Of a DNA stretch of 64,000 nucleotides, positions 10,777 through 22,260 are shown piece after piece. Origin of the DNA: Larix kaempferi (lineage: Eukaryota > Streptophyta > Pinopsida > Pinales > Pinaceae). The notes beneath the pieces are model-generated. The model was not told the DNA's origin, did no database searches, and worked only from the letters and a program-made list of their open reading frames with translations. Each line of letters begins with the position of its first letter. The first letter of the stretch is position 1. The position numbers and the translations under genes were made by a program. The stretch covers positions 186,001 through 250,000 of the forward strand of contig BSBM01001662.1 in NCBI GenBank assembly GCA_027924585.1, in the 5' to 3' direction.

Positions 10777-13541
10777 TGTGTGAGGACAGGAGATCATCAT
10801 ATGGCTGATAGACATCATAGTTCTTTTGTCTTTTTCCTGGGGTTTGGGGAAGAGAAGAGACTGGTTGGAGACTGGATCAACGGCCCTTGGAAGCTGCAAA
10901 AACAAAAAAATTTACATGGCCTCAATATGAATGAGGAATAATCTATGATAATGGACGAGGTGGGCATACCCATGCTTGTATCAAGACATATACATAACAA
11001 TTAGTCCCAAGAAGGGGGACCTGAATAAGACATAAAAAATCTGTTGGTACATCATAATGGTCCAAAGGGGACACTATTCTGGGATGTACTCATGATCATA
11101 ACATGACTGATCTCAATAACTGATACACTGGAATAAAGCGACAACCATTCTGAATAAGGTCTCATAAGGGTTGATGAACTGCTGAAACTGAAGGTGTCCA
11201 ACATTTGTAGGGACTCAATGACTGTGAGTCATCTCTAAGAAGTATATGTAACTGTATACTCGAGGGAGTATAAAACTGGGGTACATCTGAATACTGTCAC
11301 CATGCGCAAACCAGATATTTATAGGAAAATGTAACTAGTTGTCTCCATAAGTAGACTCTCAAATGTGGAAGAGTCAGGTGGTATCCGAGGTCTTCAACAA
11401 AAAACTGAAAGGACCAATACCCTGTGTGAGTCTCAACGATGCGATCAAGGTGTTGAAGTCGAGCATGTGAGAAACAACCATCTGGAGAGACACTAAGGAC
11501 TCTTCTCGAAATGATTCGTAGGCACTCATCATAAATGGTGATGAGTCCAAGACATAGGGACCTCTAGGTCTATCCTCTTGAATAAATTTGGTTGGTGTCG
11601 ACAGAGAGAGACCAACAACTAACAAGGCAATGATGTTTCCTTGATAGGAGCGCGAGGTGTAGAACTGAAGTGTGGTAGTACTGATGGTGGGAATGACATA
11701 TTGTGGGGATGGGAAATAACTAGGGTTGTAGAGTGGGTGGACTCAAACTTCCTTTGTTCAGAGCATGATGACATGGTTGACCTAGTAGGATAGGAAACTA
11801 ACTTATATGTGCGGCGATCATAGCTTTAAGGACTGAAGGGTATGTATTGTAGACTGGAGTGACTCTGGGGGGGACAAGCCGACGGATGTTGCAGAGGGCC
11901 TCTTAGGGTGACATACTGCAGAATACTCTGAACAAAGGCGAACAAAATGGGGAAGCTTCCATATGAGTAGACATGATCTGTTGTGGCGCCGAGAAGCACC
12001 ATTGGGTCCTTCTTCATAGTTTTAATGAGCTCCAAGAAGGGATAAAAGTGTGCTCTAAAATGGTATTGTCATGTGGATTTTGTGAGCCTAGGACTATTCG
12101 TGCTCATGAGTGCTTTCATTTTTAAGGAGTCTGAAAGTGGTAAGTGGACTCCATTGGTGTTCTTTTTCATAAGTTAGTCTCCAAGGCCCGAAAAAGCATA
12201 AAATGATGCAAATGGAGAACTCTTCTAGGCGATGTGACTAGAGTATTCCTTTTTCGTAATTAGTCTACAAGGTCCAGAAAAGGGGTAAACTTATACCAAG
12301 TAGATGCCCTTTTAGATACGTTTAGCGAGCATGAAAGGAAGCAAGGTTGCTCGGCGATCTTTTCATTGTTTTAGGAGTCAGAAAAGAGCTTAACAGAAAC
12401 TCCCTAAGTGCCTTTTTCATAAAAGGAATTGCTCGGTCCGAAAAAGGGGTAAAACTATACCGAAAAAAAAGATATTGATGAGAGCGAGAAATGGTCTCGA
12501 GCATCGTCATGAGTGCAGAAAACTGAATCCGGTGACATAAAGATTTTCAAAAACGGGAAACGACCAATGTGGCACTCAAACCGAGGTAGAGTGGCATTTT
12601 GAAAAAATGCCCGAAAAGTATGGGGGTGAGAGCGAGAAATGATCACAAGAATCTTCACGAGCATGGAAAACTGAATCCGATAGTATAAGATTCGTCAGAA
12701 ATGGACGAAGGCCGATGTGGCACGCAAATCAGGGCAACGAGGTGCATGGAAAAAAATTCCTGAAAAATCTAGAGGTGAGAGGGAGAAATGATCTCAAGCA
12801 TCATCACAAGTTCGAAAAAATGAATCCAATGGTATAAAATTCATCAATAAACTGACAACAGCCGATGTGGCACGCAATTCGAGGTGGCATGGGGCATGCA
12901 AAAAATGCCCGAAAGTGTTTGGTGAGAGCAAGAAATGATCTCAAGCATCATCATGGGCACGGAAATATGAATCCTACGGTGCAAATGGTGCAAAAAATGA
13001 AGGTCATAAGGACTCCAGAATGGTCAAAGGAAACAACTAGGTTAAAAAATGGCTACAAATAAAGGTGATCCCACCAAGCCAAGGATGTAGTGGTGGGGAG
13101 AAATGATGACCCGCGGGGGAAGAATACTAGGTGTATCAAATCAAAACAAATATACAAGTGACACGTGACCTCAAAAATGGTTGAGATCACGAATGTGAAA
13201 AAGTGAGTAGGGTTAATGACTTGCCCTATGCGATGTGCATTGGTTTTGTGATTATCGATCACATATGTGTTGGTTTGAACGATGGGCTCATTGAGGTGTT
13301 GAGATAGAGATGATGGGGAAGGTTCAAAATGATTGATCATGCCCCCTATCCTGGGGTCGAGGTAATCTATTATGCCCCCTAACTCAGAGGTGTCAATGTG
13401 GTGCAGATGTTGTCTCAGGGAGAGATCAATAGGGCATTGAGCAACTGCTGGCGGGGGGCTATACCATGAGGCTGTGGGCTGTGGTGGAATACTGAAGTGA
13501 TGACATGATGATGGGGGATTCTCTTTGTGGGGTGGATGCCC
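10777..13541 (-). other. Long non-coding 3' internal region of the retrotransposon
   Basis: This 2.8-kb part lies between the last zinc-knuckle frame and the polypurine tract, where pol would be expected. Short ORFs on both strands show no known motif. Degenerate repeats with the core ggtccRaaaaaggggtaaa occur at about 12272 and 12434, followed by the 148-bp array described separately. Confidence 0.6.
12479..13010. repeat. 148-bp tandem array inside the retrotransposon
   Basis: The unit starts tgagagcgagaaatgatc at 12479, 12627, 12776 and 12923, giving periods of 148, 149 and 147 and a partial fourth copy. Each copy carries gatgtggcacgcaa. The period is close to one nucleosome repeat, but that may be chance. 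Confidence 0.85.
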
Positions 13542-14198
13542 CTAGTATCTCTGACAAGAATCACGATGATTATGAGTAGGAAAGGTTTTGGGCCTACCCC
13601 CATGTTGTGGACATGTGGTTTCCTCATGGATTTGAAAGGGTTGAACATGTGTGTCAAAGGGATCAGTGGAAGGGGCCGACCGGACAGAGGGGTTTCTAGT
13701 GGAATATGTGTAAATGGTTTTAATTTCTTCCGAGGAGGAATATTTTGGGGGATAGATCTCCTCGATGAGGGGAGGAGATATCTCTAAGTCGCCATTGTTC
13801 GTCTCGTATAAAGCTTCTCTATAATCTAGGAGATCAGGGCAGTGGTGTGAATGATGGCCATAAATGCCACATATCGCACAAGGGTGGTTAGTGTGAAGCG
13901 TTTTGTCGCATGGTTGAGGAGGTGGCTCAAGTCTTATCACTGGAATTCCGGTGTCATCATCCAACATATTCATGTGTTCTTGGAGTGTAGGTAATTGTTG
14001 ACATTGATGAGTGTCATGGCCTACGTCGTCATACAACGAGCACTTAAGGGGAATTCGAATAGTTGGGGGGTTCTTGGCTATCTTAGGGTTTGCTGGGGGG
14101 TTGCGAGTTATGGGTCCAATGTTATAAGTTTGTGGGCCTCTACTCCCTGTGTTTCGTAATGCAGGTGGGGCGTTTCTAGACGTTGATGCCGTAGTCAC
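13542..14198 (-). CDS. Retrotransposon polyprotein part with two zinc-knuckle sites
   Basis: A 218-codon frame, shifted by one base from the gag-protease frame just upstream. Two CCHC-like sites are visible. CAICGIYGHHSHHC (13880-13839) fits CX2CX4HX4C exactly. CSLYDDVGHDTHQC (14042-14001) has Tyr where the second Cys belongs, a single G-to-A change. Zinc knuckles of this kind bind RNA in gag proteins. The intact knuckle is clearly related to the one at 15726-15685 (same CxICGxYGH core), so part of gag seems to have been copied to a place downstream of protease. The rest is Pro/Ser/Thr-rich. Confidence 0.7.
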   Translation of the reverse strand: MTTASTSRNAPPALRNTGSRGPQTYNIGPITRNPPANPKIAKNPPTIRIPLKCSLYDDVGHDTHQCQQLPTLQEHMNMLDDDTGIPVIRLEPPPQPCDKTLHTNHPCAICGIYGHHSHHCPDLLDYREALYETNNGDLEISPPLIEEIYPPKYSSSEEIKTIYTYSTRNPSVRSAPSTDPFDTHVQPFQIHEETTCPQHGGRPKTFPTHNHRDSCQRY

Positions 14199-14211
14199 TA
14201 TTGGGGGTGGC

Positions 14212-15108
14212 CTATTTTGCAGATGGGTGATAGGAGGGGGTGGGTGGTTGGTAGTAGGGATAGGTTGTACCGGTTGTAAAATAACAGTCGGAGTCGACGA
14301 GGGGCTTGGAACAGGTAAGTACCATATAGGTAACCCTAATGTTAAACCAGGAAGGTTGAGTAGCCATTACTGGCGAATTGACAACTCTGGAAAATGGGAA
14401 CAAGAATGGGATAGTATGAATTGGCGTTGTTCCGATATGAGTAGGCACTGTGGGTGTTTGTGGTAGTGACGAGGGCTGTTGTGTGGTGTGTGACAGGGTG
14501 CACAAATTGGATGTTTTTGTTAACGGTAAAGGTGGTGGGATCGATGGAAATTTGGAAGTCATAGGTGACTCGGTGTAGATTCCAGGACCAATTGACGAGA
14601 CAAATGATGTCGGTGTAGTGTGAACGGTTTGTTCAATAATTGGTAGCCCATTTTGAGGGGTTCCGGGGGCATTAGGATCATAATATGTGAGTTTATCAAT
14701 CTTGATAACGCATCCTTCATGTGGGAACATCATGAGGTGGAACACAGATCAAGCGACGGCTTTCATTTTGTACATATAGCTACGTCCAGGAAGGAGGTTG
14801 TAGTCGAGCTGGGCATTGATCACTTTGATGTCGATGAGAACCAATTTGCCACCTAGTTCTACGGGTACGTTCGCTAAGAGGCCTTGTGGTTGAGCTGAGC
14901 ACTTGTCGTAAGCTCGTAATGCTGTGGTAGATGGTTGTAAAGTGGGGGAGCCAAGTTTCTGCCACACAAGAGTGGACATAACGAAGGTTGAAGCTCCTTC
15001 ATCGATGATGCATCGATGCACAACGAGGTTTCGAATATTTACAGATACTTGGAAAGCTAAATTTGATGGTAGTCGAGGTTCGTCTTGGTCTAAGTCTAAG
15101 GCCATCAT
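14212..15108 (-). CDS. Retroviral-type aspartic protease plus C-terminal extension
   Basis: This protease cuts the retroelement polyprotein. The frame is the same as gag (17457 and 15108 differ by a multiple of 3). It shows a beta-strand entry, then CIIDEGAST at about 15019-14993, the D-x-G active-site loop in the DEGAS form found in some plant Gypsy proteins, then a hydrophobic strand LVLIDIKVI and the LDYNLLPGRSYMYKM segment typical of the end of these domains. After a short gap at 14748 the frame continues with MMFPHEGCVIKIDKLTYYD, a tail I associate with the same group of elements, and a Pro/Thr-rich stretch to a TAG at 14212. No reverse transcriptase follows. Confidence 0.8.
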
Positions 15109-16458
15109 ATGTGTATCATTAGGGTCTACTCCTTCGATGGTGGATAGTAGTAGTTTTCATTATGTAGGACATGTTTTCAATACCTCTAAAGCAGATATAG
15201 CAGTGGGGGATTGTGCTAAATCTTCCACGACGTTATAATTGGATGTTGCGTGAGCATTAGAATTGTTGTTAATCCTTTGCAAAGGGATGCGAGGGATTTT
15301 AGGTCCTTCGTCCAACTGCATATTTGGTATGCGCAGTGGTTGATCTGATGGAAGGGGGGTGGATGCATCAGTGGGAGGAGTTTCTGGGGGTGGGATGTAC
15401 TAATTCCTGCGAGTTTGGAGGTTGATATCATTGGATGAAATCATTAATAAATGGTGTGTGCCTGAATCTGTATGCTGATAATCAATTGCAGCATAGGTGA
15501 TTTGCTGCTACAGTGCAGCAGATCCTTGTGGGGGATCCATCGGGCGAGCATTTACTACTCCCTGGTTTGGAAATGGGTTTTGCAATATCATGGGTTGTGG
15601 TTGATTAAGTGGAGCTGGCTGGCCAGCGTGGCGCTGGCGTTGGGCATCGTTAGCCCAAAGCTTACGTGCTTTCTCTAAATGGGGGCAGTTGTGATTGTAG
15701 TGGCCATAGACTCCACATATAGAACATGGATGGTTTGTTCTCAGGTTATTGTTTTTCGCCTATTTGGGATGAAGATCAGGATTCTAGTTGGGGGGAGCAG
15801 CGTTGTTATTATTTGGAGGATTGGGTGGTGGTGGACCTTGATTATGTTGTTGGTTGTTACCGCGGTTACGTCCTCTTCCGCGGTTTTGTTGTCCGCCCTA
15901 GTTGCGTTGGTTGTTTTGGTGTTGGGGCTGATTGTGTTGTGTGTAAACTTGCCCTTGCGTAGTGGGAGGATTTTGGGGTGTCGCAGATGTAGGAGCAGGT
16001 TGAGGTGGATAATAAGCTGGTGGGCCTGGAGGAGGTCCAGTTGCCTGCTGGGGTTGTTGGTAACCCTAAGCTATTGGAAGTGTTGGGTTAGCTGGTGTAA
16101 CCTGTTGGGGGTAATACATTGGTTGGGCCGGTAAGTGAATTGGGTTCTGGGTGGCTGGTTCGTTATAGTATGTGGGTGGTACAGAGGTCGATGGCATTTT
16201 CCCATAGCAATGTGGTGGACAAGAGGGTCCATGAGTGTGATGAGTCTGATTCGTTGGAGCGTACGAAGTCGTCACTCCAGAATTAGATGTAGCCCTAGAG
16301 AGGTCTGTGGCATTTATGGTGCTCACCATGCTAAAAGGTTTATTTTGTGCCGTGACTTGGCCGATAATACCATCAGTGGCATGTGATGCCCCCAGAGCTT
16401 CACCACGTGAAGAATCGCCTCGTGGGGCGTATGGTATGATGGTGTAGAGATAGCCCGA
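15109..16458 (-). pseudogene. Gag C-terminal part with CCHC zinc knuckle, several stops
   Basis: The gag frame can be followed through stops at about 16460, 16068 and 15900. The segment at 16329-16066 is Pro/Tyr/Gln-rich. Below it comes a Gln/Arg/Gly/Asn-rich, RNA-binding-like stretch, then the zinc knuckle CSICGVYGHYNHNC (15726-15685), a perfect CX2CX4HX4C, followed by a helix EKARKLWANDAQRQ. Two of the stops look like CAG changed to TAG. Together with 17457-16459 this formed one gag protein. Confidence 0.7.
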
Positions 16459-17457
16459 TTAGGCATAAATCAGGTCGAACTGTTGAGCTTTTAAGATAGC
16501 TTCTTCTTTTGACTGGGGTCGTTCGGAAGCTACATCTTTGGCTATGAGGGGTAGGAGTGATTTGAGAAACCAATACAAAAATATATGGTCGTCCAGTTTT
16601 ATCTTGCAGAGGCTACGACGCTTGCACCACTCATGGATATGGTCGGTGATGTGGGTAGCTGTGTTTTGTTTGCAAGACAACAGTATTTCAACTCCTGCAT
16701 CATAGCGTATAAGTAGCTGAAAAAACTTAAGGAAAGTGGAGGCGAGGGACGTAAATGTATGGTGGGTTCCATGCGGTTGCTCAATGTACCACTTGGCTGC
16801 AGAGCCAGTGAACGTTCGTTGCAACAGTCTTAGTCTAATGGAGTCATCCACTATGGAGTTAGATGAACACCATAGGTGAAATGACATTATGTGGTTTTGG
16901 GGATCTTCCCCAGGTTTTCCTTCAAACTTGGGGATATTCGAGGGAAGCTTTGTAGGCATGGGTGGCCATGTAGGGTTGTGCCTGATAGGATCGTTGGTTA
17001 ACCTGGCTAGGTCTGGTAAGTTCAGACTAGCCATGTATGGTAAACTAGTAGATGGGTGTGGCGTAGTGACTGAGACATAACTGTTAATGGTGGCATTATG
17101 TAGTGGTCCAGTGGCCGCTAACGGTATGATAGGTATTGAAGGTATGTGTCCTCCAACCGTTGTGGTGTGGGATGGGCCAGCACTCCCAAGTGCAACATGG
17201 GTTGTAGAGGGGTTGGGAATAGTGCCAGGAATTCCTGGGATCTGGGTTGTGGTAATGAGAGGGGGTGTGATTCCTATGTTGGGCATACCAATAATAGGTG
17301 GTGGTCCTATGTTGGGCATACCTAAAGGTGGAGTGGCCCCTATATTAGGCATGCCTAAATGGGTTGTTGTTACCATAGGTTGCACAGTAGTAGTAGGGTT
17401 TGTCGATGTATCGGCAATAGCATTGGTGAAAAGGGGGTCATATTGTGATCCAGCCAT
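16459..17457 (-). CDS. Gag (Retrotrans_gag-type capsid)
   Basis: Gag forms the particle that packages retrotransposon RNA. From the ATG at 17457 the first 150 residues are Pro/Thr/Gly-rich, with a repeated LGMPNIG motif (four copies, about 17349-17248). The capsid-like core then begins with IPKFEGKPGEDPQNHIMSF near codon 170 and continues RLRLLQRTFTGSAAKWYIEQP, the usual Retrotrans_gag pattern of a Phe-x-Gly entry followed by ALTGxAxxWY. The frame is open upstream of the ATG for about 45 codons, so the true start may be earlier (near 17590). Confidence 0.85.
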   Translation of the reverse strand: MAGSQYDPLFTNAIADTSTNPTTTVQPMVTTTHLGMPNIGATPPLGMPNIGPPPIIGMPNIGITPPLITTTQIPGIPGTIPNPSTTHVALGSAGPSHTTTVGGHIPSIPIIPLAATGPLHNATINSYVSVTTPHPSTSLPYMASLNLPDLARLTNDPIRHNPTWPPMPTKLPSNIPKFEGKPGEDPQNHIMSFHLWCSSNSIVDDSIRLRLLQRTFTGSAAKWYIEQPHGTHHTFTSLASTFLKFFQLLIRYDAGVEILLSCKQNTATHITDHIHEWCKRRSLCKIKLDDHIFLYWFLKSLLPLIAKDVASERPQSKEEAILKAQQFDLIYA

Positions 17458-17599
17458 GGGGTTGGTTGGTGATATTTCAGTAGGGTGTTCGGATTCAGCC
17501 TCGGAATCAGATGTGAAATGAGGCGCGCCAGAATTAGATGTCGGTGTTCTATGCTGACGGAGTGTCGAGTCAAGGGTGCCGAAATGAGGGGGTTCACCC

Positions 17600-18931
17600 T
17601 GAAAACAACGGGATCGTCTTAAATTCTCAATGGTGAGAAATGTATAAAAATTTCAGTGGAAGGTGGTGATGTAAAAAACTCGAAGCCCTAGTGCAACAAT
17701 GAGTGCAAGAGGGGACTGAAAAAATAATGGCTCTAAGGCCAACAACCAACCTCAAAAGCACTTATTATAACAACTGTGCTATAATAAGTGGATGGATCCA
17801 ACAAAAGTGGTTAGAATACCAAAAGCCAAATAGTTCCTAGAAAAAAGTGGTGCTCACTAGACCAAAGGTGGGTATTGTATCATGCAAACACCTAACTAGA
17901 AGCATTGTGAGTCAACAAACCATATTCTTTGCAAGGTGATGAAATCCAAGTCAAACAATATAGAGTGTTGGATCAACGACTAGATATCCTCCTACCGGGA
18001 GGGACACTGGGTAGACAATCCTAAAGAGTGGCAACTAGGATACCCCATTCATGACACGTTCGGTTGGGTGAATCTGCAGTTTGGTTCTATCGCCGTTGTA
18101 CCCCCATACGGGTGTACACCGAGAAATTCGAAAGGTATCCTTCGGTTACTGAATGGATTGCGGTATTCCACTGAGGCTTCCGGAACCAGTCTGGCTACTT
18201 CAACCCTCCTAAGGGAGAGGCCTTCCCGATAAATTGGTTGATAACCGTGTCAAAATTCTAAGAGATTTTGGTACCATAAAGGACAACCACTATGTCTCAA
18301 ATGTAAATAATTGAGGGGTGTTATTGGAACACCTATCCCCTCAATCCTACCTAACTACAAGATTCTTTTAAGTGCTCCCCAAGTGGGGTTAAAAAGTTTG
18401 TTGAGTTAAGGTAGATTTTAAGGCTCAGTATAAATAATGTGGCAGAGTGGGTGCACGCATGATTATTGAACTAAAATTGATTTTCCTCGCTTGGGTGATT
18501 GATTACAAATGAAAGAAAAGACGCTTCCAGTTTGCAAAAAATAAAGGCATTTTTTGAAATGTAAATGCTTGAAAAAAACAATTAAAAAATAATGGATTTA
18601 TGAAATAATTTAAAGGGAAGCAAATAACATAATTATTTCAAGAAATAAATGGATCTCTTAAAAAATATGCTTGGGCAAACTATTGAGCAAATTCAAAGTG
18701 AAATCTATGATCTAAAAATAATGCTGAAAATCTTTCTTTCACTTAACTGAAAATTTTTAAAAGACTTTTTAAAAGGAGCATTTGTAAATAAAAAAAAATC
18801 AATATGACTATAATAATGCAGAAAAAATAATGCTGTAAAATAAGCTAAATGGGCAAAAAATACAGCAAATTTTTTTCTAAAAAATTGGCCGAATTCAAAA
18901 TAACAGCATCGCGGGTTTTAGGGTAAAAGCC
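17600..18931 (-). other. 5' leader of the retrotransposon
   Basis: No ORF of note. It contains a moderately GC-rich section (18050-18250) between AT-rich parts, as in packaging leaders, but no motif I can name. Confidence 0.5.
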
Positions 18932-19150
18932 GCGATGTGTAGTGCGGGTTTCGGCTGCGAAGTCGCGATGTGCAGCATGGGTAATGGCCGCGAAGCCGCG
19001 ATGTGCAGCGTGAAAAATGGCCGCAAAGCTGCGATGTGCAGCGCGGAAAATGGCCATGAAGCCACGATGTGTAGCGCGGAAAAAGGACGTGTAGCCACGG
19101 CGCACCGTGTGGAAAAGTGTCGCGAGGTCGCAATGAACCGCGCAACTGTC
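18932..19150. repeat. 33-bp tandem array in the retrotransposon leader
   Basis: The unit begins gcgatgtgcagcgcggaaaa and starts at 18932, 18965, 18998, 19031, 19064, 19097 and 19130, exactly 33 bp apart. Being a multiple of three without stops, it leaves several frames open and gives 11-residue repeats on both strands. It is much more GC-rich than its surroundings. Confidence 0.9.
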
Positions 19151-19386
19151 GGGCGAAAAGACGTGAGGCGAAAGCTGAAAAACGGACGCTGAAAAATGAA
19201 CCCGAAAATGGAAATTTCATGCTGTTAATGGCAACAAAAAGGGCCAAGATCTGGAACAGCAATGGATCTGCTATCTAGGATGGCAGATCTATGAATGAAA
19301 ATGATTAAAACTAACAAAAAACTAAGATCTAAAGCAAAAAAACAAAATCTAAGAATTCGAAGCGAGCGGAGTTGCCAAAAACTGTT

Positions 19387-19406
19387 GCTTGGTTTTGCAA
19401 CCAAGC
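19387..19406. other. Hairpin just inside the 5' LTR
   Basis: gcttggttttgcaaccaagc is an 8-bp perfect stem with a 4-base loop, 15 bp from the inner LTR edge where a primer-binding site is expected. The sequence between hairpin and LTR, GGTTCCCATTGCAC on the - strand, is the likely primer site, but I cannot match it to a tRNA. Confidence 0.5.
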
Positions 19407-19420
19407 TTGTGCAATGGGAA

Positions 19421-20071
19421 CCTATCAACAATGTGATAGCAGTTTCAATATAGAAAGCAAAAATGATTATGAATTAAATCTAAATCTAAACTAACATGTG
19501 CATATAACAAATAAATCTAAAAACGATTCATAGAAAGAACAAGAAATAAAATAATGTTTTGTATTATCATACCTCAAATGGTGAGGATTTGTGGTGTTGA
19601 GCAGCTTCAAGGTTGATATGCTCTAGGCTCCAATGGTCTCTTCTCCAAGATTGCTACAATGGTCAAGAACTCAAGAGAGATATTGACAGCATGAGGATAG
19701 GATGATGGATGGATGGGAAGTGAGGATCCCCTACCACCTTTTTATAGTTTTTGGTGGTGGGGAATACCTTTATGGTTTTGAGGAAACCAATGGTATTGAC
19801 CAACATGGTTTAGGTACATTTTTCCCTCTTTTTTACTTTTTTAAATATTTTGAATATTTTTATTCCCTTTTAATATTTTTGGGAATTCTGGACCCTTTTT
19901 GAGGGGTTTTTATGTTTTTTGAGGAAAAATATATCTTTTGAGGGGAAAAAGGGTGTATTATGGTCTTTTGGTGACCTTTTGATGGCTTTAGAGGCTCAAA
20001 TGGTGGAAAAGTGGACAAATGGGTCATGTGAATAAGGAAATGATCTAGTGAGCACTTTTTGGATGTTAACA
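19421..20071 (-). repeat. 5' LTR (651 bp)
   Basis: Full-length match to 10113-10763 and the same length. On the - strand it starts TGTTAACATCC; its other end reads GTTGATAGG instead of GTTGATACA, so the terminal CA next to the primer site is mutated. Confidence 0.9.
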
Positions 20072-22260
20072 GTTATGTGATGCTTTCAGGATTGCATAGA
20101 GAGAAATGAGGGATACTTTTATTTGGCATCCCACCACCCTTCTTCATACTATGATGATGAACTTTCAGGTTATATAGAATGGCTGTACATTTGAGAGAGA
20201 TATGACTAGTTGTACCTTCCCCACCTTGATTGAGATATGATTGGTCTTGTGGTACCTTATCTTTCACTGGTGTTTAATGGGGTCATTTAACCTCCTTGAG
20301 TAACTTTTTTAAAACCACCTTGTTGAATTTTTGCTCTTATAGAGTACTATGGTTGTTTGGCCACATTTGGATCAGCTTACCCTTGGTTCTAAGGGTCATG
20401 GGTCTTCTACTACCCAGACCTATGTTATGACCATCTTTTATGTTTTCTTTTTTTTTCTGACCATTGTTTATATTTGTACTGATACTTCAGATCTCATTTT
20501 TGGTTTAATGTACCTTCCCCACCTTGATTGAGATATTATTGGACTTGTGGTACCTTGTCTTTGACTTGTGGTTAATGCGGTCATTTACCCTCATTCATTT
20601 TTTATATACCACCTTGTTGAATTTTTGGTCTAATCATTGACCTAATCAACTCCAGTCATTTCTCTCTCTCTGGTTTGTACAAACCCTCTTGAAGGGTCAG
20701 CTGGTTCCTAGAGATGACTGGCCTCTCCGAGGTACACGTAGTCTTTTCTGAAAGTTATACTTCTGAGTATATTTTCAAGAGTGGTTTCACACCGAGGTTG
20801 GTATCTTCAACTAAATCTCTATTTTTGTTAAATGATATATATGTTTAATTTATTACAAGTTACAGAATATTAGTTTATCGTTTATGTTTGCTTGTCAGTG
20901 TAACTCATATTATAATCTGTTGATATGGCAGTTTTGAATTTACCAAATACCCTGTGTTAAGAACTTACTAGTTGTACATTTGGAGTTTGAAGGAGACAAA
21001 ATTAATGGTCACCTACAGGACTTATTCTACACAGTTGAGTATTCACTACTTATTTAATGTCAAATTGTGGTCTTTTATGGACAATCTGGGCATTGCGGTC
21101 TTTTACAAATTGCAAGCTACATAAATTATGGTGGTTACCGAAAGTTTGAGATTCTATGGCGATTGGGAAACCCAAAGTTGGAATGTGGCACAGTCCAATT
21201 TTGGCACCTTCCTTTAGACAAGCCTTGTAAGATAGTATAGAAGCCTTCACACACCAAAAATCACCTCATGAAACCCTAGTTGCTCAAGAAGAGAGGTGCA
21301 CACCACTTTTTGTGAAGTAGCTTATACTAATTAACAAAAGGACTTCGAAACCAATAGATAATATTAGTGTTGAAAAACAAAAAACTGGCAAAAATCTTGG
21401 CATGGGTCATCAACTTGGAAAATCAGAAAAATTGAGAGAAAACCAACAAAACTCATCAAGTATAAATTCAGACCTTAAAAATTCAAAAAAATTGGTGAGT
21501 TGAAAAACATAGAAAACTTGGGAAAATTCAAGAATTTGATAACATCTCACTTGTGACAGTGATCTCCATTCTTCCTCGCTCGACACCCAATTGATTGCCT
21601 GGTCTTTTCCATTGACAGGAAATTAGGATCATCTCCATTTAGGGAATCTTCTAGCAGTGAGTCCCCTGAGGGGGGCTGCAAGTAATGTGCCCACTGGTAA
21701 TGAACCAAATCTGTGCTTCCAATTAAGGGAAGATGGTCCATTTGAAGATAGAAGGCTTCCTCTAATTGTATCATGCCTTGGCCTTCTAACAGGAAATTCA
21801 ATGAAATTGGGAGTCCTTGATTGAGACTAAACCATTATAGTGGAGAGATTTCTTCTAGAACTGATCGTAGAATGAGATATAGACACTGTGGGAAAACATG
21901 TGATGATCCTGATTTGTGTGTGATTGCATATTTGCATGGGAGATGTAAACATGGTTGTGCTACATGTAAAATTGTGTAATTTGTCTTTGTTTGAAGTTGT
22001 TTGGTCTTAAGTGAATACATCTTCCCATTTGAGTGCATGGTAATTGCATTGTTTGCATGTGGTGCCTATATAGTTCTATGGTATTTTTGGCAAATCCTAT
22101 TACATAAAGTGCAGTTGACAGTGAAAATTTATGCATCTCATCAAAATTTGCAATTGGGATCTTTATCATCGCAGTCATTTTTTTTTTAACACTTCCAGGT
22201 ATCATCTCAATATCGACGAACAACAATGTAGGCTATCGAGAATGTTTCCACGTAGTTGTT
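20072..22260. other. Repeat-bearing flank, no gene
   Basis: A ~120-bp block starting tgtaccttccccaccttg occurs at 20211 and 20509 (298 bp apart), each copy ending with accaccttgttgaattttt. Strings near 20487 (cttcagatctcatttttggt) and 20808 resemble sequences near 9862 and 9898 on the other side of the retrotransposon, which supports one repeat region split by the insertion. No coding sequence is supportable. Confidence 0.55.

Larger units (their letters stand above)
10113..20071 (-). mobile_element. Non-autonomous Ty3/Gypsy-like LTR retrotransposon, - strand
   Basis: Two LTRs of identical length (651 bp) bound 9.96 kb. Orientation is - because the polypurine tract lies at the inner side of the left LTR and gag and protease read on -. 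Order on the - strand: 5' LTR (20071-19421), leader with a 33-bp array, gag, zinc knuckle, protease, two further zinc knuckles, long non-coding part with a 148-bp array, polypurine tract, 3' LTR. I see no reverse transcriptase, RNase H or integrase motif anywhere, although the internal part is long enough, so the element would depend on partner enzymes. Target-site duplication is unclear: TTATC on the left, GTTAT on the right. The LTRs look almost identical by eye, apart from the 3' LTR carrying terminal TG (plus view) where the 5' LTR has CC. Confidence 0.85.

Noticed and set aside
15472-17521. + strand ORFs up to 151 codons across the gag region (for example 15679-16134 and 17087-17521)
   Set aside because: They are antisense shadows of the - strand gag, which has the domain motifs.
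18845-19262. Three overlapping - strand ORFs (67-114 codons) and one + ORF
   Set aside because: They are products of the 33-bp repeat, whose length is divisible by three.
10106-20077. 5-bp target-site duplication for the 10-kb retrotransposon
   Set aside because: TTATC and GTTAT share only four bases with a shift, so no clean duplication can be claimed.
21042-21060. cactacttatttaatg as the left end of the CACTA element
   Set aside because: It matches the right end only in the first seven bases, lacks the following atatggtaaaatt and nearby CCACGAA repeats, and the flanking triplets do not match.
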